In this document: positions 8,218 through 15,879 of the stretch, piece after piece
Numbering within the stretch: the first letter of the stretch is position 1
How the letters are laid out: each line of letters begins with the position of its first letter
NCBI GenBank assembly: GCA_947253995.1
Contig: CAMYBM010000003.1
Location: 1 to 36,783 of the forward strand
DNA: 36,783 nt
Direction of reading: 5' to 3'
Source of the DNA: an uncultured Candidatus Saccharibacteria bacterium
GTDB taxonomy: Bacteria; Patescibacteriota; Saccharimonadia; Saccharimonadales; Saccharimonadaceae
Notes under the pieces: model-generated
Databases searched by the model: none
Seen by the model: the letters and a program-made list of their open reading frames with translations, nothing else
What the model was told of the DNA's origin: nothing
Position numbers and translations under genes: made by a program

Positions 8218-8604
8218 ATGGCACGATTTGCTAACATAGAGGTTCCCGCAGACAAACAAATTCAAGTTGCGTTAACCTACATTTATGGTATTGGTCCAAA
8301 GCTAGCACGCGACATCGTTGCTGCAGCCGGAGTCAAACCAGAAACTCGCACCAAGGATTTGAAGCCCGAAGAAGAGCGTAAGCTCCGTGAGATCATTGAT
8401 GCAGATTATACCGTAGAAGGCGACTTACGTCGCATTATTGCTGGTAACATCAAGCGACTCAAGGACATAAACTCTTACCGTGGGCTTCGACATAAAGCTA
8501 ATTTGCCTGTACGCGGTCAACGCACCCGTACAAATGCCCGCACCAAGCGCGGTAAGCGCATTGCTGTTGGTGGCAGCCAGCCAAAGGCGGCAAGTAAGAC
8601 CTAA
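8218..8604 (+). CDS. rpsM: Ribosomal protein uS13
   Basis: Small-subunit head protein contacting the P-site tRNA and the large subunit. The 128 residues contain the family's IPADK-like start (IEVPADKQIQVALTYIYG), the helix-two-turns-helix GIGPKLARDI, and the basic tail with YRGLRHKANLPVRGQRT and NARTKRG. Length is normal. AAGG lies six bases before the ATG, and rpmJ ends eight bases upstream. The C-terminal lysine-rich tail ends PKAASKT. Confidence 0.97.
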   Translation: MARFANIEVPADKQIQVALTYIYGIGPKLARDIVAAAGVKPETRTKDLKPEEERKLREIIDADYTVEGDLRRIIAGNIKRLKDINSYRGLRHKANLPVRGQRTRTNARTKRGKRIAVGGSQPKAASKT

Positions 8605-8643
8605 ACCCTTAAGGTCGAGAAAGGTAACTAAGGAAAGGAATCT

Positions 8644-9063
8644 ATGGCAGACAAGAAATCTGTTGCAGCCTCAAAGAAGACGACCGCTAAGGGTAAAAAG
8701 CGCGTCAAGCGCAGCGTACCACTCGGTCAAGTGCATATTCAGGCTACATTCAATAATACAATCATTACATTCGCTGATAATCATGGAAACGCTCTTAGCG
8801 CAAGCTCAGCTGGTGCTTGTGGTTTTCGCGGTAGCAAAAAAGGTACTGCCTTTGCCGCCCAAATCGCAACCGAAAAGGCTGCTGAAATTGCCAAAACTCA
8901 GTATGGCCTAACTAAAGTTGACGTTTTTGTCAAAGGTGTTGGTCTCGGCCGTGATGCTGCGGTTCGTGCAGTTAGCGCTGCTGAATTACAAATTGAGAGC
9001 ATCAACGATGTCACGAGCGTACCGCACGGTGGTGTACGTCCTAAACGTGAAAGGAGAGCATAA
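8644..9063 (+). CDS. rpsK: Ribosomal protein uS11
   Basis: Small-subunit platform protein near the mRNA exit. After a lysine-rich N-terminal extension (about 25 residues) the core reads GQVHIQATFNNTIITF, SAGACGFRGSKKGTAFAAQ and VKGVGLGRDAAVRA, ending with DVTSVPHGGVRPKRERRA, all typical of uS11. Length 139. GAAAGGAATCT precedes the ATG. Its stop TAA shares its last base with the ATG of rpsD (TAATG). Confidence 0.97.
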   Translation: MADKKSVAASKKTTAKGKKRVKRSVPLGQVHIQATFNNTIITFADNHGNALSASSAGACGFRGSKKGTAFAAQIATEKAAEIAKTQYGLTKVDVFVKGVGLGRDAAVRAVSAAELQIESINDVTSVPHGGVRPKRERRA

Positions 9064-9680
9064 TGGCACGAGATCATTCGCCAATTGTTAAACAAAGTCG
9101 CCGCGAAGGTTACGCTTTGCATCGCAAAGCAGTTAAAGTTATGGCACACAAGAACGGTATTCCTGGCCAACACTCTGGCTCACGTCAAAGCAAACCATCA
9201 CTTTACGCGACACAATTACGTGAAAAGCAGAAGGTTCGCCGTATTTACGGTGTGCTTGAGAAGCAATTCCGCAAGCTGATGAATCACGCAGTTAAGTCAG
9301 ACACTCTGACTGGTACTAAGCTACTTGAGCTACTTGAACGTCGGCTTGACAATGCTGTTTATCGAGCTGGTTTCGCTATTTCACGCCGCCAAGCACGTCA
9401 GTTAGTAACTCATGGTCATTTTCTATTAAACGGCCGGCGCGTCGACATCCCTTCGATCCGCTTAAAGGCTGGCGACACTATTGTTGTTCGCCCGCACTCT
9501 AAAAACAGCACATTCTTCAAGAGCCTAGCAGAATTAAATCGTGACGCTCAGTCTCAGACTGCCGGTTGGCTAAAATCGGATGTTAAAAATATGACTATCA
9601 CAGTTACAGGCCTCCCAACTCGCGAGGATGCTGAACAGGGTATCAATGAGCAGCTAATCGTTGAGTTTTACTCACGTTAA
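9063..9680 (+). CDS. rpsD: Ribosomal protein uS4
   Basis: This 16S-binding primary assembly protein nucleates 30S formation. The 205 residues show the conserved N-terminal domain (PGQHSGSRQSKPSLYATQLREKQ, given here in parts: PGQHSG and YATQLREKQKVRRIYG) and an S4 RNA-binding domain with RRLDNAVYRAGFA, SRRQARQLVTHGHFLLNG and KAGD. There are no cysteines, so this is the zinc-free form common in bacteria. Translation is coupled to rpsK through TAATG. Confidence 0.97.
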   Translation: MARDHSPIVKQSRREGYALHRKAVKVMAHKNGIPGQHSGSRQSKPSLYATQLREKQKVRRIYGVLEKQFRKLMNHAVKSDTLTGTKLLELLERRLDNAVYRAGFAISRRQARQLVTHGHFLLNGRRVDIPSIRLKAGDTIVVRPHSKNSTFFKSLAELNRDAQSQTAGWLKSDVKNMTITVTGLPTREDAEQGINEQLIVEFYSR

Positions 9681-9695
9681 TTAAGGAGGAGATAG

Positions 9696-10619
9696 ATGAG
9701 CAATACAATCTTAAAGCCAGCCATAACTGACATCAACGAACTATCACCAGTTAGTTCAACGCTCACAATCGAACCACTAGCTAGTGGTTACGGTCAGACC
9801 CTTGGCAACTCACTTCGTCGAGTTTTACTATCATCAATTGAAGGCACGGCAATTACCGCTTTTAAAATTGATGGCGTAGGGCATGAATTTACTACTATTC
9901 CTGGAGTCAAAGAGGACGTTGTCGAGATCATGCTAAATCTCAAAAGCGTCGTACTAAAGAGTCATAGCGATGAGCCAGTAGAATTTACAGTAACTAAGCG
10001 TGGTGGCACTCTAACCGCCGCTGATTTAGCCGGTAGCGCAGATTTTGACGTCATCGACGATTCGCAAGTAATCGCAACAATTGATGACCCGAATTGCGAA
10101 ATTACTTTAACTATTGTCGTTGAACAAGGGCGAGGCTATCAAACAATTGAGGAATCAAGCGTACGCCGCTTACACTCAGATATGATCGCACTTGATGCGC
10201 CATTCTCTCCGGTACGTCGCGTTCGCTACAACGTCGAGAAGACGCGTGTTGGTGACAACGTCGACCTTGATAAGCTAATTCTTACTGTCGACACTGACGG
10301 TTCAATTACACCAAACGATGCCTTTGAACAGGCAGCTGCAATATTGGTTAACCAATATAAAGCACTAGCTGGGCAAACCGTCGTTGCCGAAGACAACACT
10401 GAGGACACTACGGTTGATGATGCTACCTCTGGTTTGTTAAGTATGTCAGTCGAAGAGCTAGGGATGAGCGCGCGCACTACCAACGCCCTAATTAGTAATG
10501 AGATCCACACCGTTAGCGATTTGGTGTCATTAAGCGACGAGGAACTAGACGATCTTAAAGGTTTCGGCGCTAAGGCCAAAGAAGAAGTTAAAGCCCGCGT
10601 GGCAGAATTGGAGTTTTAA
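9696..10619 (+). CDS. rpoA: RNA polymerase alpha subunit
   Basis: Alpha dimerises to start polymerase assembly and its C-terminal domain contacts upstream promoter DNA and regulators. The N-terminal domain shows EPLASGYGQTLGNSLRRVLL and FTTIPGVKEDVVEI; a linker rich in Asp/Thr (about 230-245) leads to an alpha-CTD with the helix-hairpin-helix segment DLVSLSDEELDDLKGFGAK. At 307 residues it is slightly short but complete. A strong AAGGAGG is placed before the ATG. It lies in the usual position between rpsD and rplQ. Confidence 0.97.
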   Translation: MSNTILKPAITDINELSPVSSTLTIEPLASGYGQTLGNSLRRVLLSSIEGTAITAFKIDGVGHEFTTIPGVKEDVVEIMLNLKSVVLKSHSDEPVEFTVTKRGGTLTAADLAGSADFDVIDDSQVIATIDDPNCEITLTIVVEQGRGYQTIEESSVRRLHSDMIALDAPFSPVRRVRYNVEKTRVGDNVDLDKLILTVDTDGSITPNDAFEQAAAILVNQYKALAGQTVVAEDNTEDTTVDDATSGLLSMSVEELGMSARTTNALISNEIHTVSDLVSLSDEELDDLKGFGAKAKEEVKARVAELEF

Positions 10620-10621
10620 TA

Positions 10622-11032
10622 ATGCATAGGCATGGATACAAAGGGCGCAAGTTTGGCCGCGAGCGTGACCAGCGCCGCGCGTTACGACGCGGACTAGTCA
10701 TCTCTTTGGTTGAACACAGTGCTATTACTACTACTGTCGAAAAGGCTAAGGATATTCGTCCGCTAGCTGAAAAGTTAATCACTAAAGCACGCAAAGGCGA
10801 TCTAGCCCGTCGGCGCGCCATCATTGCGGCAACTAACCAAGCTACAGCCAACAAATTAGTTGATGTTATTGCGCCGCAGCTCAAGCGCGACAGTGGCTAT
10901 TTGCGCATTGTCAAACTCAACCAAAACCGCGTTGGGGACAACGCTAGCTTAGCTCGCATTGAGTTTGTCGATGAAATCAAGCCGATCGAGAAGGCAGCGC
11001 CAAAGACTGTTGAGAAGAAGGAGACTAAATAA
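10622..11032 (+). CDS. rplQ: Ribosomal protein bL17
   Basis: Large-subunit protein near the exit tunnel. The 136 residues begin MHRHGYKGRKFGRERDQRRA and continue with LVEHSAITTTVEKAKDIRPLAEKLI, matching bL17; the end is a lysine/glutamate-rich tail. It starts two bases after the rpoA stop, and its TAA overlaps the ATG of rplM by one base. Confidence 0.96.
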   Translation: MHRHGYKGRKFGRERDQRRALRRGLVISLVEHSAITTTVEKAKDIRPLAEKLITKARKGDLARRRAIIAATNQATANKLVDVIAPQLKRDSGYLRIVKLNQNRVGDNASLARIEFVDEIKPIEKAAPKTVEKKETK

Positions 11033-11457
11033 TGTTAGCTAAGACCTATCAAAAAAAGGCTGGCGAAGTCGAGCACCGTTGGGTATTGATCGATGCCGCT
11101 AATCTGCCGGTTGGCCGCGTAGCGACTTTCGTTGCCAATCGTCTCACCGGTAAATACAGCCCAAGCTATACCACTCACATGGATGATGGCGACAATGTAG
11201 TTGTTGTTAATGCTGACCAAATGATTTACAACGGCGACCGTAACAGCAAGAAATACTATCGTCACAGTGAATATCCAGGAGCTCTCAAGGAGACTAAAGC
11301 AAAAGATGTTTCTCTTGGCGAAATGCTCAAGTACGCCGTTGCTGGCATGTTACCAAAGAATAAATTACGCGCTGATCGTATTGCTCGCCTACGCGTTTAC
11401 GCTGGGGCAGAGCATGCTAATGCCGCGCAAAAACCATTGAAACTGGAGGTTAAATAA
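11032..11457 (+). CDS. rplM: Ribosomal protein uL13
   Basis: Early-assembling 50S protein. Family signs: the start KTYQKKAGEVEHRWVLIDA, GRVATFVANRLTGK, DGDNVVVVNA, YYRHSEYPG, and MLPKNKLR. Length 141 is usual. It is joined to rplQ and rpsI by TAATG overlaps on both sides, so the three are translationally coupled. Confidence 0.97.
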   Translation: MLAKTYQKKAGEVEHRWVLIDAANLPVGRVATFVANRLTGKYSPSYTTHMDDGDNVVVVNADQMIYNGDRNSKKYYRHSEYPGALKETKAKDVSLGEMLKYAVAGMLPKNKLRADRIARLRVYAGAEHANAAQKPLKLEVK

Positions 11458-11855
11458 TGGCTACTGGTACCTATTTTTACGGACTTGGTCGTCGCAAGAG
11501 TTCTAGTGTGTCGGCCCGCCTATACAAAGGTAAAGGCGCGATTACTATTAACGGTAAACCTGCTAAGGAGTATCTTGCCGGTAATGCTAGTTTACTAGCA
11601 GAAATTACCGATCCTCTAGCACTTGTCAGCAAGCAGAACGAGTTTGATGTCACTTTGCTAGCTAAGGGCGGTGGCACGTCAGGTCAAGTTGATGCTGCCA
11701 AATTGGCAATTGCCAAAGCTCTAGCGTCTATTAATGATGATCTTCGTGGGGCGCTGTCAAAGGCTGGACTACTACGCCGTGATAGCCGTGAGGTTGAGCG
11801 CAAGAAGTACGGTCTGCGTGGAGCTCGCCGCCGCGAACAATTCTCGAAGCGTTAA
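11457..11855 (+). CDS. rpsI: Ribosomal protein uS9
   Basis: Small-subunit head protein whose basic C-terminal tail reaches the P-site tRNA. The 132 residues contain YFYGLGRRKSSSVSARL, GGGTSGQVDAAKLAIAKAL, and the diagnostic end RREVERKKYG-like DSREVERKKYGLRGARRRE followed by QFSKR. It is the last gene of the ribosomal operon; a strong terminator begins 16 bases after its stop. Confidence 0.97.
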   Translation: MATGTYFYGLGRRKSSSVSARLYKGKGAITINGKPAKEYLAGNASLLAEITDPLALVSKQNEFDVTLLAKGGGTSGQVDAAKLAIAKALASINDDLRGALSKAGLLRRDSREVERKKYGLRGARRREQFSKR

Positions 11856-11871
11856 CGCATTCGATTTATGC

Positions 11872-11902
11872 AAAAACGTCCAAGTATTGCTTGGGCGTTT
11901 TT
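11872..11902 (+). terminator. Intrinsic terminator of the ribosomal operon
   Basis: AAAAACGTCCAAG (11872-11884), loop TATTG, CTTGGGCGTTTTT (11890-11902): a 13 bp stem with one G-T pair. The A run and T run make it active on both strands. Confidence 0.88.
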
Positions 11903-11935
11903 GTGTTGGCTAAGGATCGTCCTCCCTAACTGCTG

Positions 11936-11944
11936 TGCTATAAT
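11936..11944 (+). promoter_or_regulatory. Extended -10 promoter of trpS
   Basis: TGCTATAAT ends seven bases before the trpS ATG, so the transcript should have no leader. The -35 region is poor, which fits an extended -10 promoter. Confidence 0.65.
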
Positions 11945-11951
11945 TATCTAT

Positions 11952-12971
11952 ATGAAAGATATTATTTTAACTGGGGACAGACCTACTGGACGGCTCCATT
12001 TAGGTCATTATGTCGGCTCACTGCGCGAACGCGTCAGATTGCAAAATACAAACAAATACGACCCATTCATCATGGTCGCTGATATGCAAGCGCTAACCGA
12101 TAATGCTAAAACACCCGAAAAGGTGCGCGACAATGTATTGCAAGTTGTTCTCGACTATCTTGCTGTAGGGATCGATCCGGCACGGACAACGATTTTTATC
12201 CAGTCACAAGTTCCTGCACTAGCCGAACTTACCATGTACTACATGAATCTAGTTAGCATCAATCGCCTTGAGCGCAATCCCACAGTTAAGACTGAGATTA
12301 AGCAGAAGAATTTTGGCGAAGGTGTGCCTACCGGATTTGTGGTTTACCCAATATCACAAGCTGCTGATATTACCGCATTTAAAGCTAAATACGTACCGGT
12401 TGGCGTTGACCAACTGCCAATGATTGAACAAACACGCGAGATAGTTCGCTCGTTCAACCAAACTTACAATGTCGAAGCGCTAGTTGAACCGGAAGCTATG
12501 CTTGCCAACAATGCTCTAGCTCAGAGATTACCAGGTATTGATGGTGCTGCCAAAATGAGCAAAAGCTTAGGGAATGGCATTTACTTAGCCGACGATCCAA
12601 CCACCTTAAGGCAAAAAGTCAATTCAATGTACACCGATCCCAACCATATCCACGTTAACGATCCAGGGAAAATCGAAGGCAACGTTGTGTTCACCTACCT
12701 TGACGTTTTCGCTACAGACAAAGCCAAGGTAGCTGAACTAAAGGCGCACTACCAACGCGGCGGGCTAGGCGATATGGCAGTCAAAGACTATCTCTTCAAC
12801 GTCTTAAATGACTTGCTTACGCCAATCCGATCCCGTCGCGCTGAACTCGCGCGCAACCCAAGTGCTATTTACGAAATGCTGCATCAAGGGTCGGCCAAAG
12901 CTGCTTGCATCGCTGACCAAACACTCAGCGAAGTTAAAGATGCTATCGGCATTAATTATTACGGAGACTAA
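11952..12971 (+). CDS. trpS: Tryptophanyl-tRNA synthetase
   Basis: This class I synthetase charges tRNA-Trp. The 339-residue product starts MKDIILTGDRPTGRLHLGHY; the HIGH signature is HLGH and the KMSKS signature is KMSKSLGN. A longer frame opens at 11868, but that upstream part runs through the rpsI terminator and the -10 box, so ATG 11952 is the real start. Normal TrpRS length is 325-340. A downstream synthase begins three bases after the stop. tRNA-Trp(CCA) is in this window at 24651. Confidence 0.96.
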   Translation: MKDIILTGDRPTGRLHLGHYVGSLRERVRLQNTNKYDPFIMVADMQALTDNAKTPEKVRDNVLQVVLDYLAVGIDPARTTIFIQSQVPALAELTMYYMNLVSINRLERNPTVKTEIKQKNFGEGVPTGFVVYPISQAADITAFKAKYVPVGVDQLPMIEQTREIVRSFNQTYNVEALVEPEAMLANNALAQRLPGIDGAAKMSKSLGNGIYLADDPTTLRQKVNSMYTDPNHIHVNDPGKIEGNVVFTYLDVFATDKAKVAELKAHYQRGGLGDMAVKDYLFNVLNDLLTPIRSRRAELARNPSAIYEMLHQGSAKAACIADQTLSEVKDAIGINYYGD

Positions 12972-12973
12972 GT

Positions 12974-13843
12974 GTGCGGTTAGACACTTACCTTGCTAAG
13001 GCGTATCCTACGCTGTCACGCTCAACTATCCAACGCTTAATTCAAGCAGGGAAGGTTACGGTTAACAATGCAATAATTAGCAAGCCCGCATACACCGTGT
13101 CTCAAGACCAAACTATATCCTTAGAGCAGCCAAAGCCCGCGGATTTTTCAGCTACCATCCGCGACTTCCGCCAATATATTTTATACGAGAACAAGCATGT
13201 CATCGTCGTCAACAAACCGGCAGGATTGCTGACCCACGCGAAAGGCACTCTTTGCAACGAATTTACGCTTGCCGATTTCGCCAAAGCCAACTTTAATCCG
13301 GCAGAACTAGATCCAACCAACAATCGTTTGGGCATTGTTCATCGACTAGACCGTGATACTAGCGGTGTAATTATTTTGGCGCGTGACTTAGCAACCATGC
13401 ACTATTTACAGGCACAATTTAGCCAACGCAAAACCAAAAAAACTTATCTTGCGCTGGTGAGCCGCGCCCCAAAGCAACCCGCTGCTACGATTAATCTACC
13501 TCTTGCACGCAACCCCAAAAAGCCAGCCAGCTTTATGGTGACAGCTCACGGCAAACCTGCAATAACCGACTACCGTACACTAGAAAAATTTGCCAATGGC
13601 ATGGCACTGCTTGAACTTAAACCGCATACTGGCCGCACGCATCAATTACGCGTTCATTTAAATTATATTAACGCACCTATTGTTGGCGACAGACTGTACA
13701 ATGCAACTTCAACGGCAAAGCGGATGTACTTGCATGCTCAAACTCTAGAGATCACCATCCCAACCGACAACGGCAATACGCGCATGACATTTCAAGCACC
13801 ATTACCATCTGACTTCGAGGCGGCTATCCAGCATGTTCGCTAA
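12974..13843 (+). CDS. RluA/RluD-family pseudouridine synthase
   Basis: The enzyme isomerises uridines in structured RNA, probably 23S rRNA. An S4 RNA-binding domain occupies about residues 1-50 (MRLDTYLAKAYPTLSRST) and is followed by the catalytic domain with the diagnostic HRLDRDTSG (about 118-126), whose first conserved aspartate after HRL is the catalytic residue, KTYLALV, and the late RTHQLRVHL motif. The start is GTG at 12974, just after the trpS stop. The 3' end overlaps the next gene by 11 bp. The exact target uridine cannot be told from sequence alone, so no rlu letter is given. Confidence 0.92.
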   Translation: MRLDTYLAKAYPTLSRSTIQRLIQAGKVTVNNAIISKPAYTVSQDQTISLEQPKPADFSATIRDFRQYILYENKHVIVVNKPAGLLTHAKGTLCNEFTLADFAKANFNPAELDPTNNRLGIVHRLDRDTSGVIILARDLATMHYLQAQFSQRKTKKTYLALVSRAPKQPAATINLPLARNPKKPASFMVTAHGKPAITDYRTLEKFANGMALLELKPHTGRTHQLRVHLNYINAPIVGDRLYNATSTAKRMYLHAQTLEITIPTDNGNTRMTFQAPLPSDFEAAIQHVR

Positions 13844-14672
13844 ACTAATTCTTCACGAAAACTGTCGATCCGAGCTCGAAAATTACCTCGCACGGCCTTT
13901 TCACGCTTTAATCCTCACCGGCGTCATTGGAGTTGGCCTGCATAGTATCGCCGTAGCGAGCGCCCACAAAATCGCTAACGCCAATCAAATCGATTTACAG
14001 CCAACAATACATAAGGGGCAAAAAACTGCCATTATTAGTGCCGATGACATTTCCTATTTGATCAAAATCATCTATGATAAACGTAGCGCACCGCTCGCCG
14101 TCATTATCGACGATATTGATCAAGCGGCTAGCGGCGTCTCGGAACGTTTGCTCAAATTGATCGAAGAGCCTGTTACTAATGTGTATTATATTTTTACTAC
14201 GCATCATCTCGCTAAGTTGCCACCAACGATACTATCTCGCAGTGCTAGTATTGAAGTTCAAGCACCACCCGTTAAAGCTTGCGCGCAACTGATGAATGAT
14301 CTAAAAATAGCGCCTCAGATCCAAGCACAAATTAAGTTCTTAGCACCGAACTTGCCGGCTGAGATTTGTCGCTTGGCAACTAATTCAGCTCACTTCGCCG
14401 ACCAAGTTAAATTTGTCAAATTAGCCAAGCAGTTTCTCGCAACTACCGATATAGCCGCTCGCATTAAATTAACTACCGGCCTCAAAACACGCGTTGAAGC
14501 TGACAAATTTTGCACCGTACTAATGCGCTTACTAATTTACGTTTGCCGCGCGCACACTAATCCGCAATATTTTAAAAACCAGGTTGCAACGATCAATTCC
14601 ACCGTTAATAACCTCAATCAAAATGCCAATGTTCGTCTGGCGCTGCTTAATCTATGTCTACAATTTAGCTAG
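13833..14672 (+). CDS. DNA polymerase III delta-prime-like clamp-loader subunit with degenerate P-loop
   Basis: The 279 residues look like the AAA+ fold of HolB/delta-prime: a P-loop position at 30-37, a Walker B-like AVIIDDIDQA, LLKLIEEPVTNVYYIFTTHH, and the sensor-1/SRC-like LPPTILSRS. In the P-loop GVIGVGLHS the lysine is replaced by leucine, so it should not bind ATP; this is also the state of E. coli delta-prime, which acts as a rigid stator. The C-terminal half is helical. It probably works with the DnaX protein encoded at 30770. It overlaps the pseudouridine synthase gene by 11 bp. Family identity is inferred from these motifs. Confidence 0.75.
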   Translation: MFAKLILHENCRSELENYLARPFHALILTGVIGVGLHSIAVASAHKIANANQIDLQPTIHKGQKTAIISADDISYLIKIIYDKRSAPLAVIIDDIDQAASGVSERLLKLIEEPVTNVYYIFTTHHLAKLPPTILSRSASIEVQAPPVKACAQLMNDLKIAPQIQAQIKFLAPNLPAEICRLATNSAHFADQVKFVKLAKQFLATTDIAARIKLTTGLKTRVEADKFCTVLMRLLIYVCRAHTNPQYFKNQVATINSTVNNLNQNANVRLALLNLCLQFS

Positions 14673-14689
14673 CCCTTACGGCGCAGTGA

Positions 14690-14698
14690 TGCTATAAT
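14690..14698 (+). promoter_or_regulatory. Extended -10 promoter of the TPR gene
   Basis: TGCTATAAT lies nine bases before ATG 14708; the leader would be two or three bases. Confidence 0.6.
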
Positions 14699-14707
14699 AG
14701 ATTAAAT

Positions 14708-15355
14708 ATGTTGGCTCTATTAACACTAATTATAATTACATTAGTTCTAGTATTATTGCCGGATAACAAGGTAGCAGCAAATAACATACCCGCTAAGATT
14801 GAGGAACAACTCGATAAACTCTGGGCAATATCGCTCGGGGCGATTCGTGACAAAAAATATCTCCGCGCCGAGAAAGCTCTACTCACTATCTTGCGAGTCG
14901 ATGACCGCAACGCCAAAGCCTACAACCGCTTGGGTATTCTTTACGCCAAGCAGGGGCAATATGCCGATGCAATTGAATGTCTTGAGATTACCCAAAGTCT
15001 TAAACCGAATCCATCGGCTCTACATAACGTCGGCTTAATCTACTACGAGGTTGGCGAATACCAGAAGGCGGCACAAGCTTTTGAGCAAGCTTTGCGCAAA
15101 GAATCCGATGTTGCATCGCGCCACATCGCCTATGCTAAAGTACTCGAAAAGCTCGGTAATGATAAACTCATGCTCGAAGAACTCAAAACTGCAGTGAATC
15201 TTGAACGCAATCCGCAATCGTTGTCATTATTGGCCGATGCACTCGAACGTACCGGAGATAAAGCTCAAGCTGACAAAGCCCGCCTCCTGGCTGACCGCAT
15301 GCGCAAACGTGGCAATCGTACTAGGATTAAACAGCCACGTAGAGTTGTAGTTTAG
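14708..15355 (+). CDS. Membrane-anchored TPR protein
   Basis: One N-terminal hydrophobic helix (residues about 2-18) is followed by a helical domain and at least three tetratricopeptide repeats (about 60-165), seen in AKAYNRLGILYAKQGQYADA, SALHNVGLIYYEVGEYQKAA and similar phrases. TPRs bind peptides and hold complexes together. The C-terminus is very basic (RKRGNRTRIKQPRR). Whether the repeats face the cytoplasm or outside is not clear from sequence. No catalytic motif is seen and the partner is unknown. Confidence 0.82.
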   Translation: MLALLTLIIITLVLVLLPDNKVAANNIPAKIEEQLDKLWAISLGAIRDKKYLRAEKALLTILRVDDRNAKAYNRLGILYAKQGQYADAIECLEITQSLKPNPSALHNVGLIYYEVGEYQKAAQAFEQALRKESDVASRHIAYAKVLEKLGNDKLMLEELKTAVNLERNPQSLSLLADALERTGDKAQADKARLLADRMRKRGNRTRIKQPRRVVV

Positions 15356-15359
15356 CCTC

Positions 15360-15388
15360 TTGCAAAGGTTTGGTGGCTCTGGTATCAT
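15360..15388 (+). promoter_or_regulatory. Promoter of tRNA-Thr(UGU) and tRNA-Tyr
   Basis: TTGCAA (15360-15365), 17 nt, TATCAT (15383-15388) with TGG before it. The predicted start is just before the tRNA at 15398. Confidence 0.6.
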
Positions 15389-15397
15389 AATTTCAGT

Positions 15398-15474
15398 GCC
15401 AATTTAGCTCAGTTGGTTAGAGCAGCTGTTTTGTAAACAGCAGGTCCTCGGTTCGAATCCGAGAATTGGCTCCA
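15398..15474 (+). tRNA. tRNA-Thr (anticodon UGU)
   Basis: Acceptor GCCAATT pairs with AATTGGC (15464-15470), discriminator T, CCA encoded. The anticodon stem GCTGT/ACAGC encloses TTTGTAA, anticodon TGT. Length 77 nt. Confidence 0.96.
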
Positions 15475-15487
15475 CATTTCAATATTT

Positions 15488-15572
15488 GCTGGGGTAGTGA
15501 AGCGGTTAAACACGGCAGACTGTAAATCTGCTCCCTATGGGTTCGGGGGTTCAAATCCCTCCCCCAGCACCA
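15488..15572 (+). tRNA. tRNA-Tyr (anticodon GUA)
   Basis: Acceptor GCTGGGG pairs with CCCCAGC, discriminator A, CCA encoded. The anticodon stem GCAGA/TCTGC encloses CTGTAAA, anticodon GTA. A long variable arm (CCC TAT GGG) makes it 85 nt, as expected of bacterial tRNA-Tyr. Confidence 0.96.
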
Positions 15573-15580
15573 GATATTTT

Positions 15581-15604
15581 GCCCCCGTTTGGGGGCTTTT
15601 TATT
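15581..15604 (+). terminator. Terminator of the tRNA-Thr/tRNA-Tyr unit
   Basis: GCCCCC (15581-15586), loop GTTT, GGGGGC (15591-15596), followed by TTTTTATTT. It lies nine bases after tRNA-Tyr. Confidence 0.9.
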
Positions 15605-15629
15605 TAGCAAACGTAGCTTAGTGTTTATG

Positions 15630-15658
15630 TTGACAATCCATTTTAGGTCTGCTATACT
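15630..15658 (+). promoter_or_regulatory. Promoter of tRNA-Thr(GGU)
   Basis: TTGACA (15630-15635, perfect consensus), 17 nt, TATACT (15653-15658) with TGC before it. The predicted start is near 15665, about 20 nt upstream of the tRNA. Confidence 0.8.
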
Positions 15659-15686
15659 CTAAAAAGTAGTGATTAGCTACTTTTAT

Positions 15687-15761
<75 letters not shown>

Positions 15762-15789
15762 TACCTAAAAATCTTTAGCTTTGTGAATT

Positions 15790-15822
15790 AGAGCCGCGGC
15801 ATACGCTGCGGCTCTTTCGTTT
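15790..15822 (+). terminator. Terminator after tRNA-Thr(GGU)
   Basis: AGAGCCGCGGC (15790-15800), loop ATAC, GCTGCGGCTCT (15805-15815): an 11 bp GC-rich stem with one G-T pair, followed by a weak T tract (TTCGTTT). It isolates ftsA from the tRNA unit. Confidence 0.75.
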
Positions 15823-15863
15823 GGCGAATTAGATCATTTTATGTATCAAGATTAGCGCTAGCG

Positions 15864-15872
15864 TGTTATAAT
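15864..15872 (+). promoter_or_regulatory. Extended -10 promoter of ftsA
   Basis: TGTTATAAT ends seven bases before the ftsA ATG at 15880, predicting a leaderless mRNA. Confidence 0.65.
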
Positions 15873-15879
15873 AAAATAT

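Noticed and set aside
11868..11951. N-terminal extension of TrpRS by 28 residues from an upstream ATG
   Set aside because: The stretch lies across the rpsI terminator and the trpS -10 box, and MKDIILTGDRPTG is the normal protein start.
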